Assembly: GCF_003641185.1 (NCBI RefSeq)
Contig: NZ_CP032757.1
Location: 3,472,001 to 3,536,000, forward strand
DNA length: 64,000 nt
Direction of reading: 5' to 3'
DNA from: Lactiplantibacillus pentosus
Lineage (GTDB): Bacteria > Bacillota > Bacilli > Lactobacillales > Lactobacillaceae
Of the stretch, positions 8,860 through 18,019 are shown piece after piece. The notes under the pieces were generated by a model. That model made no database searches, had not been told where the DNA came from, and saw nothing but the letters and a program-made list of their open reading frames with translations. Position 1 is the stretch's first letter, and every line of letters starts with the position of its first letter. A program made the position numbers and the translations under genes.

Positions 8860-9327
8860 TTAACTTAATAGCTGATGGATTTGATCAGCATCATTCGCAT
8901 TTTCCAATGAATTTACTAACTCATTATCTTGAATGATTCCCATCAACGCTTGAAGCATATCTAATTGGGCATGTGGCTTATTCAATCCAAGTACAAAGAC
9001 TAGCTTTGCACCTACAGTCTGATCTGGATCATCCATCCGGCTAAACTCAATTGGCTCATCATTAATGACCACAGCAACAAATTCTTTATTAATCGTATCT
9101 GCATCAGTGTGGGGAATTGCGACTCCCCGATGTTCTAATTGCAAACCAGTTGGAAAAGTTGCTTCCCGCTTAATAATTTTTGGCAAAAACTGATCAGTAA
9201 CAAAGCCATTTTCCTGAGCTGCTTTATTAATAGCAGTAAATAGATCACTCGACGTTTTAAAAGAAGTATGCAAGAAAATCAGCTGATCTCTTAAATAATC
9301 ACTTACTTCGACAAGATTTTCACTCAA
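8860..9327 (-). CDS. PTS EIIA (fructose/mannitol/galactitol type)
   Basis: This 155-residue EIIA(Ntr/Fru)-fold protein carries the phosphorylatable His in GVAIPHTDAD, near residue 75. It relays phosphate from HPr to EIIB. It starts at TTG following GGGAG and is the first gene of the PTS operon. The promoter directly upstream carries tandem TTGCAAA boxes and a perfect cre, so it is predicted to be repressed both by the neighbouring DeoR protein and by CcpA. Confidence 0.92.
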   Translation of the reverse strand: MSENLVEVSDYLRDQLIFLHTSFKTSSDLFTAINKAAQENGFVTDQFLPKIIKREATFPTGLQLEHRGVAIPHTDADTINKEFVAVVINDEPIEFSRMDDPDQTVGAKLVFVLGLNKPHAQLDMLQALMGIIQDNELVNSLENANDADQIHQLLS

Positions 9328-9358
9328 AATAAGTCGCTCCCTTCGTGTTTATGTTTAA

Positions 9359-9372
9359 TGTAATCGCTTTCA
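9359..9372 (-). promoter_or_regulatory. cre site (CcpA) upstream of PTS EIIA
   Basis: TGTAATCGCTTTCA matches the cre consensus TGWAANCGNTNWCA at all 14 positions. It lies just downstream of the predicted transcription start of the PTS operon, where bound CcpA would block elongation. Confidence 0.8.
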
Positions 9373-9381
9373 ACAATTCAA

Positions 9382-9410
9382 ATTGTATCATTTTGCAAAT
9401 CTTTTGCAAT
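9382..9410 (-). promoter_or_regulatory. PTS operon promoter overlapped by tandem TTGCAAA boxes
   Basis: On the minus strand, -35 TTGCAA (9404-9409) and -10 TACAAT (9382-9387) are 16 bp apart. TTTGCAAA at 9392-9399 and TTTGCAAT at 9403-9410, 11 bp apart, cover the spacer and the -35. A repressor on these boxes would exclude RNA polymerase. The same paired box occurs upstream of the DeoR gene and of phosphoketolase. Confidence 0.65.
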
Positions 9411-9578
9411 ACTTTTCTTTAAAAAACTTTTTAATCGTTCTTTGCAACGATAACTTGGCAAGGCAATATACGTCATAAACACCAAGTTATTGCATTCACA
9501 AAGTCATATATAATAATTCGTTAAGCGCTTTCACATGTGACGATTGATTAAGAATTTTATTCACTTTAGATAAACATC

Positions 9579-9596
9579 TTGCAAATAAATGCAAAA
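9579..9596 (+). promoter_or_regulatory. tandem TTGCAAA/ATGCAAA box before the DeoR gene
   Basis: Two direct repeats with G-to-G spacing of 10 bp sit immediately upstream of a TATGAT -10 element (9599-9604). This suggests autoregulation of the DeoR-family gene. Confidence 0.55.
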
Positions 9597-9651
9597 TATA
9601 TGATATCATTACAAATAGAAAATACTTTATTTTTTGGGGAGGTTAAGCCCG

Positions 9652-10419
9652 ATGGAAATTATGCAGCGTCAAAAATACATCCTAGATCAATTGAGGCAGC
9701 AGGGGACGATCAAAATCACGGATATTAGTAAAGAAATTGATGTCTCACGTGAAACGATTCGTAAGGATATCTATACACTTGATAAGCAAGGACTAGTCCA
9801 AGCAATCCGTGGTGGTGCAACGACACCGCAAAGCGTTAACGAAACCAAGTATGGAAAGCGACAGCATGAAGCTGTCGCTGAAAAGAAAGAAATCGCTACT
9901 AATGCACTTCGGCTTATCCACGACGGCGAATCTATCTTTCTTGATTACGGCACCACTGCATTTCAAGTTGCCGAAAAAATCAAGCACAGTCAACTAACTA
10001 ATTTAACCGTAATTACCAACTCGACTTTTGTTTTAAATTCATTGCAATTCGTTAAAGACATTCAGTTCGTTCTACTAGGTGGCACAATGCGAACAAGTGA
10101 AGGCTCTCTATCAGGGCCAATCACGTTAGACAACATCGACAATCTCTATGCTGATATTGGCTTCTTTGGCTGTGGCGGCGTCAACCTCCAAGCTGGCATT
10201 ACCAATCATTACATCGAGGAAGTTGAAGTTTCCAAAAAAATGATGGCTCATTGCCGAATGAAGGTTATTTTGGCCGATCACACTAAATTTGAAAAGAACG
10301 CACTATATAAGACCACTGATATCGATAACGTTGATGCAATCATCACTGACGATCAACTAGATAGCCGCTTAGCAAAACAGATCCGCTTGGCCGATATTTC
10401 ATTAATCAGCGGCAAATAA
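9652..10419 (+). CDS. DeoR-family transcriptional regulator of the PTS/phosphoketolase block
   Basis: This 255-residue protein is read from the ATG 9 nt after GGGGAGG; an in-frame TTG at 9634 would overlap the ribosome site and is unlikely. It has the DeoR N-terminal helix-turn-helix (residues ~5-55, ITDISKEIDVSRETIRKDIY) and a sugar-phosphate-binding sensor domain (FLDYGTTAFQVAEKI, GGTMRTSEGSLSGP, FFGCGGV). Such repressors usually respond to a phosphorylated sugar or polyol. It lies between the PTS operon and phosphoketolase, and a shared tandem TTGCAAA box at all three promoters suggests it controls both neighbours and itself. Confidence 0.9.
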   Translation: MEIMQRQKYILDQLRQQGTIKITDISKEIDVSRETIRKDIYTLDKQGLVQAIRGGATTPQSVNETKYGKRQHEAVAEKKEIATNALRLIHDGESIFLDYGTTAFQVAEKIKHSQLTNLTVITNSTFVLNSLQFVKDIQFVLLGGTMRTSEGSLSGPITLDNIDNLYADIGFFGCGGVNLQAGITNHYIEEVEVSKKMMAHCRMKVILADHTKFEKNALYKTTDIDNVDAIITDDQLDSRLAKQIRLADISLISGK

Positions 10420-10426
10420 TCAATCA

Positions 10427-10478
10427 AAAAAGATGCTTAGACAAGCCCGTTGTTGGGCGGTGAGTCTGAGCATCTTTT
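10427..10478 (+). terminator. terminator after DeoR gene
   Basis: The outer stem AAAAGATGCTTAGAC...GTCTGAGCATCTTTT encloses an inner GCCC...GGGC hairpin and ends in T4. It separates the regulator from the phosphoketolase promoter. Confidence 0.8.
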
Positions 10479-10510
10479 AATACGCACCACATAAATTTGC
10501 CAAATTTCAC

Positions 10511-10586
10511 TTGACTTTATGTTTGAAACCGCTATCATAATAACCGTAATGATAAATAAAACAAATATTTGCAAAGGAGTTGCAAA
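10511..10586 (+). promoter_or_regulatory. phosphoketolase promoter with tandem TTGCAAA box over the RBS
   Basis: -35 TTGACT (10511-10516) and -10 TATCAT (10533-10538) are 16 bp apart. Downstream, TTTGCAAA and TTGCAAA, with G-to-G spacing of 11 bp (10569-10586), straddle the AAAGGAG ribosome site. This is the third copy of the paired box seen upstream of the PTS and DeoR genes. Confidence 0.65.
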
Positions 10587-10589
10587 ATA

Positions 10590-12980
10590 ATGAGTGAAGC
10601 AATTAAATCCAAATCCGTTGATTACTCTTCAGATGAATACTTAAAGCGTGTTGATGAATACTGGCGCGCGGCGAACTACATCTCAGTTGGTCAACTCTAT
10701 CTGTTGAACAATCCACTACTTCAGGAACCTTTAAAGGCAACTGATGTTAAAGTCCACCCAATCGGCCACTGGGGTACGATTGCGGGTCAAAACTTTATCT
10801 ATGCCCATTTGAACCGGGCAATCAATAAGTACGGGCTCAACATGTTCTACATCGAAGGTCCTGGTCATGGTGGCCAAGTCATGGTCTCAAACTCCTACTT
10901 AGATGGGACTTACACTGAAACCTATCCTAAGATCACACAAGATAAAGCTGGGATGAAGCGCCTATTCAAACAGTTCTCATTCCCAGGTGGGGTTGCTTCT
11001 CATGCCGATCCTAAGACACCGGGCTCAATCCACGAAGGTGGCGAACTTGGTTACTCAATCCTGCATGGTGCTGGTGCGGTACTTGATAACCCTGGTTTAA
11101 TTGCAGCAACGGTTGTTGGTGACGGCGAATCCGAAACTGGCCCATTGGCAACTTCTTGGCAAGTTAACAAGTTCCTCAACCCGATTACTGACGGGACCGT
11201 CTTACCAATCTTGAACTTAAACGGTTTTAAGATTTCTAACCCAACGGTACTTTCACGTGAATCACATGAAGAACTAGAAGACTACTTCAAAGGCCTCGGC
11301 TGGGATCCACACTTTGTTGAAGGAACGGATCCTGCTAAGATGCATCACCTCATGGCTGAAGAATTGGATAAAGTCATTGAAGAAATCCACGCAATTCGTC
11401 AGAATGCCAAGGATAACAATGATGAATCTCGTCCTAAGTGGCCAATGATCGTCTTCCGGGCACCAAAAGGCTGGACTGGCCCTAAGAGCTGGGACGGCGA
11501 ACCAATTGAAGGTTCATTCCGGGCCCACCAAATTCCAATTCCTGTCGATCGTAACCATATGGAACACGCCGACAAGCTGGTTGACTGGCTCAAGTCATAC
11601 AAGCCAGAAGAATTATTTGATGAAAATGGAACATTAAAACCAGAAATTGCGGCAATCATTCCTGAAGGCCAAGCACGAATGGCGGCCAACCCCGTTACCA
11701 ACGGTGGTAAGTTAACTAAAGATTTAATTACACCAAATATTGATAATTATGCTTTGGATAACAAGGATCATGGCAAGGAAGATGGCTCAGATATGACTGA
11801 GCTTGGTAAGTACATCCGTGATCTGATTAAATTAAATAAGGATAACAAGAACTTCCGTGGTTGGGGTCCTGATGAAACCTTGTCTAACAAATTAGGCGCT
11901 GCTTTTGAAGATACTAAGCGGCAATGGATGGAACCAATCCATGAGCCTAACGATGCTTTGTTAGCCCCTCAAGGCCGGATCATTGATTCCATGTTGTCAG
12001 AACACATGGACGAAGGGATGTTGGAAGCTTACAACTTAACTGGTCGTTACGGTTTCTTTGCAAGTTATGAATCATTCTTACGCGTTGTGGATTCAATGTT
12101 GACGCAACATTTCAAGTGGTTACGGAATTCTCACGAAGAGACTCCATGGCGGGCTGATGTGCCTTCATTGAACGTGATTGCCTCATCAACGGCCTTCCAG
12201 CAAGATCATAATGGATACTCCCATCAAGATCCAGGTATCATTTCACATTTGGCCGAAAAGAAGACCGAATATGTACGCGCTTATCTTCCAGGCGATGCCA
12301 ATACGTTGATTGCAACCTTTGACAAGGCAATCCAAAGTAAGCAATTAATTAACCTGATTATTGCCAGCAAGCACCCTCGTCCACAATGGTTCACGATGGA
12401 CGAAGCTAAACACTTAGTTCGCGATGGTCTGGGTGTCGTTGACTGGGCAAGCACTGATAACGGCGAAGAACCGGACGTGGTCTTTGCAACTGCTGGCTCC
12501 GAACCAACAACCGAAAGCTTAGCCGCAGTTTCAATCCTGCATGCACGCTTCCCTGAAATGAAGATTCGCTTCATTAACGTTGTTGATCTTCTGAAGCTGA
12601 AGAAGGATGATCTACGGGGCTTATCAGATGCCGAATTTGACGCCTTCTTCACTAAGGATAAGCCAGTCATCTTCGCATACCATGCCTATGATGACTTAGT
12701 AAAGACACTCTTCTTCGATCGTCATAACCACAACTTACATGTTCATGGTTATCGTGAAGAAGGGGACATTACCACCCCATTCGACATGCGTGTTCGTAAT
12801 GAACTTGACCGTTTCCACTTAGTCAAAGCTGCATTATTGGCAACACCTGCTTATGCCGAAAAAGGTGCGCACGTCATTCAAGAAATGAACGACATCTTGG
12901 ACAAGCATCATGATTATATTCGCGCTGAAGGTACTGATATTCCTGAAGTTGAAAACTGGAAATGGACGCCATTGAAGTAA
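10590..12980 (+). CDS. xpk2: xylulose-5-phosphate/fructose-6-phosphate phosphoketolase
   Basis: The 796-residue thiamine-diphosphate enzyme splits xylulose-5-P into glyceraldehyde-3-P and acetyl-P, the key step of heterolactic pentose use. It shows family motifs [11 protein letters not shown], the ThDP-binding [11 protein letters not shown], and [16 protein letters not shown] in the central domain. The ATG lies behind AAAGGAG; an upstream in-frame start at 10569 overlaps that site. The length matches the second L. plantarum phosphoketolase as I recall it. It sits between a polyol-PTS block and the arabinose operon, both of which would feed it pentose phosphates. Confidence 0.95.
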   Translation: MSEAIKSKSVDYSSDEYLKRVDEYWRAANYISVGQLYLLNNPLLQEPLKATDVKVHPIGHWGTIAGQNFIYAHLNRAINKYGLNMFYIEGPGHGGQVMVSNSYLDGTYTETYPKITQDKAGMKRLFKQFSFPGGVASHADPKTPGSIHEGGELGYSILHGAGAVLDNPGLIAATVVGDGESETGPLATSWQVNKFLNPITDGTVLPILNLNGFKISNPTVLSRESHEELEDYFKGLGWDPHFVEGTDPAKMHHLMAEELDKVIEEIHAIRQNAKDNNDESRPKWPMIVFRAPKGWTGPKSWDGEPIEGSFRAHQIPIPVDRNHMEHADKLVDWLKSYKPEELFDENGTLKPEIAAIIPEGQARMAANPVTNGGKLTKDLITPNIDNYALDNKDHGKEDGSDMTELGKYIRDLIKLNKDNKNFRGWGPDETLSNKLGAAFEDTKRQWMEPIHEPNDALLAPQGRIIDSMLSEHMDEGMLEAYNLTGRYGFFASYESFLRVVDSMLTQHFKWLRNSHEETPWRADVPSLNVIASSTAFQQDHNGYSHQDPGIISHLAEKKTEYVRAYLPGDANTLIATFDKAIQSKQLINLIIASKHPRPQWFTMDEAKHLVRDGLGVVDWASTDNGEEPDVVFATAGSEPTTESLAAVSILHARFPEMKIRFINVVDLLKLKKDDLRGLSDAEFDAFFTKDKPVIFAYHAYDDLVKTLFFDRHNHNLHVHGYREEGDITTPFDMRVRNELDRFHLVKAALLATPAYAEKGAHVIQEMNDILDKHHDYIRAEGTDIPEVENWKWTPLK

Positions 12981-13002
12981 CGAATAATCAAAAATAAGAC
13001 AT

Positions 13003-13040
13003 AAAGGACCTCCCAAGTCGTGTGACTTGGGAGGTCCTTT
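13003..13040. terminator. strong bidirectional terminator after phosphoketolase
   Basis: AAAGGACCTCCCAAGTC and its perfect 17-bp complement are separated by a GTGT loop, followed by TTTAAAATTT. It can also serve the convergent YueI-like gene. Confidence 0.88.
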
Positions 13041-13070
13041 AAAATTTAGCACGCTATTTCTACCTAGTAC

Positions 13071-13469
13071 CTATTTCCGGGGATATCGTGACATAATGTC
13101 AATTTGTTCACGATTCAATGCATGATCAGCACACAGTATAATTGCCGCACTATCCTTAGTATGACGATAATACTGACTGTTTTTTATCGCAAATAACAGT
13201 TCATACCGATTGGCTAATCGCACATATCGCCCTAAAATATCCATATCGAGTTGCCCATGAAGCAACATTTGGTACTTGATATTCTTTTTGATCAGCTGTT
13301 CAAGAACATCCGTCCAATCATATCTTAACGCTTCACTGAACGTAATTTTAAGTTCAATTCGTTCATAAAATGTGCCTAAGCATTGGTGCTGCTCATCTGG
13401 TTTTAACAATGGTAAACCAAACACCGCATTCTGAACACGAGCGTCAATATCAGTTTGTCTACTAGCCAT
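13071..13469 (-). CDS. YueI-family (DUF1694) protein, paralogue 1
   Basis: This 132-residue soluble protein of the YueI/DUF1694 family has no assigned biochemical function. It has the blocks FGLPLLKPDEQHQCLGTF, LHGQLDMDILGRYVRLAN and AIILCADHALNRE, which recur in two other copies in this window (22190-22597 and 34070-34471). It starts at ATG after GAGGTGCGGAG, 64 bp downstream of the acetyltransferase that ends the arabinose operon. Its placement behind a sugar operon, like that of its two paralogues, hints at a role tied to sugar use, perhaps sensing a metabolite. This is inference only. Confidence 0.8.
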   Translation of the reverse strand: MASRQTDIDARVQNAVFGLPLLKPDEQHQCLGTFYERIELKITFSEALRYDWTDVLEQLIKKNIKYQMLLHGQLDMDILGRYVRLANRYELLFAIKNSQYYRHTKDSAAIILCADHALNREQIDIMSRYPRK

Positions 13470-13533
13470 CTCCGCACCTCAAATATATGATTAAAAATTA
13501 ATCACTGCTTAATTTCACAAATTCACAGCACGA

Positions 13534-14103
13534 TTACTCCGCCGGCAACTCCCGAATTACCCGCGCCGGATTGCCACCAATCACCACATTATCACCAAAT
13601 GATTTCGTAACGACACTGCCAGCAGCGACGATCACGTTATTGCCCAAGGTGACACCTGGACAAATGATGGCGCCACCACCAACCCATAAATCGTCGCCCA
13701 GTGTGACTGGTTTGCCGATTCCCATCGCACCATTGCGGCGTAGCTTGGGATCATCCGGATGATTAACGGAATAGATTTGAACTTTGGGCCCCAACAAACA
13801 ATGTTTGCCGATATGGATTGGTGCCACATCTAAAATCGCGCAGTCATAATTCGCGAAGAAGTCTTCGCCAACGTATAAGTTGTAGCCGTAATCACAGCGG
13901 AAGGTCGCGTGAACTTCGACTTTCTCGCCCGTTGCGCCAAATAACTGTTTGATTAACGTTCGGCTTTGTTGCGGATCCGTCTCGCCTAACTGATTAAATG
14001 CTTCGACTTGTTGGCGTGCAGCTGCTCGTTCGCTGACCAGCTCTGGATCATACACATTGAATAATTCGCCGGCCAACATTTTGGCCTTTTCACTCTTGAT
14101 CAT
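13534..14103 (-). CDS. maltose/galactoside O-acetyltransferase (left-handed beta-helix)
   Basis: This 189-residue acetyltransferase shows an N-terminal maltose-acetyltransferase segment (KSEKAKMLAGELFNVYDPEL) and hexapeptide repeats (IGKPVTLGDDLWVGGGA, CPGVTLGNNVIVAAGSV). The active-site His is in IYSVNHPDD. The enzyme moves acetyl from acetyl-CoA to a sugar hydroxyl, often as detoxification of excess sugar. The ATG at 14103 follows GGAGTGATCGAT; a longer frame starting at 14178 would read through the hairpin after araA and is unlikely. The gene lies beyond a terminator-like stem, so it probably receives only read-through from the ara operon. Confidence 0.88.
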   Translation of the reverse strand: MIKSEKAKMLAGELFNVYDPELVSERAAARQQVEAFNQLGETDPQQSRTLIKQLFGATGEKVEVHATFRCDYGYNLYVGEDFFANYDCAILDVAPIHIGKHCLLGPKVQIYSVNHPDDPKLRRNGAMGIGKPVTLGDDLWVGGGAIICPGVTLGNNVIVAAGSVVTKSFGDNVVIGGNPARVIRELPAE

Positions 14104-14125
14104 ATCGATCACTCCACTCTTAATA

Positions 14126-14165
14126 AAAAATGGTTGTGATTGCCAGTAGCAACCACAACCATTTT
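14126..14165 (-). terminator. terminator/attenuating stem between araA and acetyltransferase
   Basis: On the minus strand, AAAATGGTTGTGGTTGC pairs with GCAATCACAACCATTTT around a 5-nt loop, then a T run follows. It begins 12 nt after the araA stop. Confidence 0.8.
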
Positions 14166-14177
14166 GTGACGTTGACA

Positions 14178-15602
14178 TTACTTCAAAAATGCTTTGTTCA
14201 TGCCAACCATTGTTGCGTAATCTTCCATTTGTTCTTCAGTTAATGAGAAGGAAAGCATGGTATGGTGACCACCACCAGCTTGCATCCATTCGAGGGCACC
14301 CTTCTTCAAGCCCATCTTAGGTGTCCAAAGCTGCTTAGCAACTGGTAACTTCGGTGTTTCAGCTTCTGGCTTGTTCGCGTCAACTGCGTAGCTGATCATC
14401 TTGAAACCATCACGGAAGTCAGCGACGGTCACATCGATGGCGTCCCCTTCAGAACCAGTGAAGACTAACCGAGCTGGGTCGGCCTTACCACCAATGTCCA
14501 ATGGATGAACTTCAACCCGTGGCTTGTCACTTGCAATCGATGGGTCGACTTCCAACATATGTGACCCTAAGATGGCTTCGTGACCATGGCGTAGGTCTAA
14601 CGTGTAGTCTTCCATGAAGGCCGTTTGCTTGTTGTGTGACATAATCTTCATGACGCGGCCCAAAGCAGCGGTCTTCCAGTCACCTTCAGCACCAAAGCCA
14701 TAGCCATCACGAATCAACAATTGTGAAGCTAAACCTGGTAATTGTTCCATGCCCCACAAGTCTTCAAAGTTCGTGGTAAAGGCAGTGTAGCCGCCACGTT
14801 CCAAGAACCGCTTAATGCCAAGATATTGAGCCAATTGAACGCGAACAGAATGCTTGTAAGTATCCGCATCATTGTCGCCTTGAACCATTTCGTAACGAGA
14901 TTCTAGGTCTGCGTATTCCTTATCGATATCGGCATCCGATACCTTATTGATTTCTTCGACTAAGTCACCGATACCGTAGTAATCAACGGTCCAGCCCATC
15001 TTGATCTGTGCTTCAACCTTGTCGCCTTCAGTAACGGCTACGTTGCGCATCGTATCGCCAAACCGAGCAACTTTGACTTTAAAGCTTTCGTTGTAAGCGA
15101 CTGCAACGTCTTCCCAACGTGCAATTTGTTCTTGAACGTCTTCATCGCCCCAGTAGCCGTAAACGATCTTGTTGTGCTTTTGAAGCCGGGCGTTAATGTA
15201 GGCATATTCACGATCACCGTGCGCACTTTGGTTTAAGTTCATGTAGTCAAAATCAATATCAGCATAAGGAATGTTGTTCAAGTATTGTGTTGCTAAGTGC
15301 AGTAATGGCTTTTGTAACAGTTCCGTTCCGCGAATCCAGTTTTTAGCTGGTGAGAACGTATGCATCCAGGTGATGACACCGGCAACTTTATCGTTATAGT
15401 TAACTTCCTTCATGAAGTTCGTAATGCTTTCAGCGGTCGTCATTACATCTTTGAAGACCACTTTATATGGTAATTTACCACTGGCATTCAACTTGTCAGC
15501 GATATCTTGCGCATCCTTAGCAACGGACTTTAATTGTTCTTCACCATACAGGTGTTGTGAGCCGGTAACAAACCAAAATTCATAATCAGGTACTGATAAC
15601 AT
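14178..15602 (-). CDS. araA: L-arabinose isomerase
   Basis: The 474-residue enzyme converts L-arabinose to L-ribulose in the cytoplasm. It begins [19 protein letters not shown], the canonical AraA N-terminus, and retains [15 protein letters not shown] with its metal-binding Glu, plus the C-terminal [11 protein letters not shown] with the metal-binding His. Its ATG follows TGAGGAG. It is the last of the core enzymes of the transporter-araB-araD-araA operon and ends at a hairpin. Full length and intact. Confidence 0.97.
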   Translation of the reverse strand: MLSVPDYEFWFVTGSQHLYGEEQLKSVAKDAQDIADKLNASGKLPYKVVFKDVMTTAESITNFMKEVNYNDKVAGVITWMHTFSPAKNWIRGTELLQKPLLHLATQYLNNIPYADIDFDYMNLNQSAHGDREYAYINARLQKHNKIVYGYWGDEDVQEQIARWEDVAVAYNESFKVKVARFGDTMRNVAVTEGDKVEAQIKMGWTVDYYGIGDLVEEINKVSDADIDKEYADLESRYEMVQGDNDADTYKHSVRVQLAQYLGIKRFLERGGYTAFTTNFEDLWGMEQLPGLASQLLIRDGYGFGAEGDWKTAALGRVMKIMSHNKQTAFMEDYTLDLRHGHEAILGSHMLEVDPSIASDKPRVEVHPLDIGGKADPARLVFTGSEGDAIDVTVADFRDGFKMISYAVDANKPEAETPKLPVAKQLWTPKMGLKKGALEWMQAGGGHHTMLSFSLTEEQMEDYATMVGMNKAFLK

Positions 15603-15655
15603 AATTAAGCACTCCTCATCTATTTGTGTGTTTTTAAAATTTAATTAATCACTTA

Positions 15656-16384
15656 TTATTTACGAACGGCATGATCCTTAGAATGGGCATTATTTTGACC
15701 GTAATAAGCGTTGGCACCATGCTTACGTAAATAATGCTTATCTAATAAATACTGTGGTAACTCACTGCTTGCCCGCGTCAATTGGGCGGTATGATAATCT
15801 TCCTCCGCGACAACTTCCAACACTTTAGCGTTATAAACGGCCTTGGCAGGCGTCGGGCCCCAAGCAAACGGACCGTGTTGGCTGACTAACGAAGCAGGTA
15901 CTGCCTCATAATCGAGTCCCCGTTCCTTGAACGTTTTCACGATCGTCTTACCAGTATTGCCTTCATAATCAGCTTCGATTTCTTCCTTCGTCAGGGCATC
16001 CGCAGCTGGTACGTCACCATAAAATGTATCCGCATGAGTCGTATTCATTGCTGGCACATCCATTTGTGCGGCAGCATAAGCAACGGCCCATGGTGAATGG
16101 GTATGAACGATACCGCCGATATTTGGAAAAGCGTTATACAACACAGTATGGGTCGGCGTATCGCTGGAAGGATTCATATCCCCTTCTACGACTTCCCCTT
16201 TTAAGTTGACGACAACTAAATCACTTGGTTTTAATTCATCATAATCGACGCCAGATGGCTTGATGACGAACAAGCCTTTTTCCCGGTCGATGCCCGAGAC
16301 GTTGCCCCAAGTAAAGGTCACTAGTCCTAACTTTGGGAGCTGCATGTTGGCTTCGTAGACTTCTTGTTTTAGTGCTTCTAGCAT
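15656..16384 (-). CDS. araD: L-ribulose-5-phosphate 4-epimerase
   Basis: This 242-residue class II aldolase-fold epimerase turns L-ribulose-5-P into D-xylulose-5-P, the phosphoketolase substrate. Zinc-binding histidines are visible in VHTHSPWAVAYA and in the distal SQHGPFAWG block, with the Gly-rich GNVSG near residue 27. The start follows GAGG. It is followed by araA after 53 bp and preceded by araB 17 bp upstream. Confidence 0.96.
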   Translation of the reverse strand: MLEALKQEVYEANMQLPKLGLVTFTWGNVSGIDREKGLFVIKPSGVDYDELKPSDLVVVNLKGEVVEGDMNPSSDTPTHTVLYNAFPNIGGIVHTHSPWAVAYAAAQMDVPAMNTTHADTFYGDVPAADALTKEEIEADYEGNTGKTIVKTFKERGLDYEAVPASLVSQHGPFAWGPTPAKAVYNAKVLEVVAEEDYHTAQLTRASSELPQYLLDKHYLRKHGANAYYGQNNAHSKDHAVRK

Positions 16385-16401
16385 TCAATTAATCCTCTTC
16401 T

Positions 16402-18003
16402 CTAATCGTTGATGGCTTGGCCAGCGGTTGCTTCGACTGGCAAGCCGGCTTGATAACGCTGGATAAATTCGCGGTACCCAGCGACCCGTTCTGGTTCTGG
16501 GCTTAAGGTCATACTTTCAGGTTCCTTGAAGACTTCTTGATCCAAGAAATCTTCGAGGCTGGTCTCACCCGATCGCCGAGCAAAGTTGGCCAAAACTGCC
16601 ATGCCCCATGGCCCACCTTCACCAGCGGTACTCATGACGGTGATTGGAATGTTCAGCGCATTGGCTAAGACCTGTTGCCCAATCACTGGTGTCCGGAATA
16701 GGCCACCTTGAGCAATCATGACATCCGTCTGAACATGTTCTTCATTCACTAGAATGTCCATTCCCAGTTGTAGTGGGGCAAACGCAGCGTATAATTGCGT
16801 CAACATGAAGTTCGGCAAGCTAAACTTACTGTTGGGGGTCCGTACAAATAGGGGCCGTCCCGCTTGAATCTTAGTGATATTCTCACCAGATTGATAACTA
16901 TAGTTCGCTAAACCGCCAGCATCCGCATCAGCGCGGGTCGATTCCAAGAACAACGTTTCATACAGCCGATCCGGTTTTAGATCCAGACCTAACCGAGCCG
17001 CAAATTCACGAAAAATCGAAGCCCAGGCATTAATATCAGATGAGCAGTTATTGACGTGCACCATGGCAACTGGTGAACCATCAGGTGTCATCACGATATC
17101 AATATCGCGATAAACTTTGGATAACGGTTTGTCCAGAACATTCATTGAAAACGCCGAAGTCCCGACTGAAATATTACCCGTACGTTTGCGAACACTGTTG
17201 GTTCCGACCATCCCGGTACCGGCATCCCCTTCTGGCGGCGCAATCACGCTACCAGCCTCGAGCGTGCCACTCACATCAAGCAAGTTGGCACCGGCATCCG
17301 TTAAAGTTCCAGCTACCTGACCCGCTGGTAAGACTTGCGGTAAAATTTCGTGAATATCCCACGGGTAAGCCTTTACATTATCGAGCTGGCTAAACTTAGT
17401 GAGCATCGCTTGATTGTACGTCCCGGTCGTTTCATCAATTGGGAATACACCGGATGCATCACCAATGCCCAGCACCTTTTCGCCAGACAATTTCCAGGTC
17501 ACATACCCAGCTAACGTGGTAATGAAATCCACTTGTTTGACGTGTTCTTCATCGTTTAAAATCGCTTGATATAAATGCGCGATACTCCAACGTTGCGGAA
17601 TATTGAAATCAAACAATTGGGTTAATTCATCCGCGGCTTGACCCGTAATGTTATTACGCCAAGTCCGGAATGGGACTAATAAATTTTCTTGTTTATCAAA
17701 CGCTAGGTACCCGTGCATCATGGCACTAATACCAATCGCGTTGATATGCTTCAAACTCGTATGGTACTTACTACGAACGTCCGCCGCTAATTGGGTGTAA
17801 CTCTGTTGAATCCCGGCCCAGACGTCTTCTAGCGCGTAGGTCCAAATACCATCAACAAATTGGTTCTCCCAAACATAACTACCTGACGCAATCGTATTGA
17901 AATCATCCGTAATCAGAACGGCCTTGATTCGCGTTGAGCCAAGTTCAATTCCTAAAGAAACTTGGCCAGCTTCGATTGCTTGGGCTGTTTCAACTAAATT
18001 CAT
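16402..18003 (-). CDS. araB: ribulokinase (FGGY family)
   Basis: This 533-residue FGGY kinase phosphorylates L-ribulose. Visible motifs are the ATP-phosphate loop GIELGSTRIKAVLI (residues ~18-31) and PPEGDAGTGMVGTNSV with the catalytic Asp. The C-terminal ATPase half carries MIAQGGLFRTPVIGQQVLAN. The start ATG follows AGGAGG, which lies just after the stop of the transporter gene. The length is in the range of AraB. It sits second in the ara operon. Confidence 0.93.
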   Translation of the reverse strand: MNLVETAQAIEAGQVSLGIELGSTRIKAVLITDDFNTIASGSYVWENQFVDGIWTYALEDVWAGIQQSYTQLAADVRSKYHTSLKHINAIGISAMMHGYLAFDKQENLLVPFRTWRNNITGQAADELTQLFDFNIPQRWSIAHLYQAILNDEEHVKQVDFITTLAGYVTWKLSGEKVLGIGDASGVFPIDETTGTYNQAMLTKFSQLDNVKAYPWDIHEILPQVLPAGQVAGTLTDAGANLLDVSGTLEAGSVIAPPEGDAGTGMVGTNSVRKRTGNISVGTSAFSMNVLDKPLSKVYRDIDIVMTPDGSPVAMVHVNNCSSDINAWASIFREFAARLGLDLKPDRLYETLFLESTRADADAGGLANYSYQSGENITKIQAGRPLFVRTPNSKFSLPNFMLTQLYAAFAPLQLGMDILVNEEHVQTDVMIAQGGLFRTPVIGQQVLANALNIPITVMSTAGEGGPWGMAVLANFARRSGETSLEDFLDQEVFKEPESMTLSPEPERVAGYREFIQRYQAGLPVEATAGQAIND

Positions 18004-18019
18004 CTAACTTGCCTCCTAA

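Larger units (their letters stand above)
9328..9651. promoter_or_regulatory. divergent PTS/deoR control region
   Basis: The 324-bp gap between the PTS operon and the DeoR gene contains two tandem TTGCAAA box pairs (9392-9410 and 9579-9596), a perfect cre at 9359-9372, a weaker cre-like site at 9519-9532 (12 of 14), and both promoters. A single TTTGCAAC lies at 9441-9448. No gene was seen. Confidence 0.75.

Noticed and set aside
12281..12670. 129-codon minus-strand frame inside phosphoketolase
   Set aside because: Shadow frame; low-complexity Ser/Arg-rich translation without a start signal.
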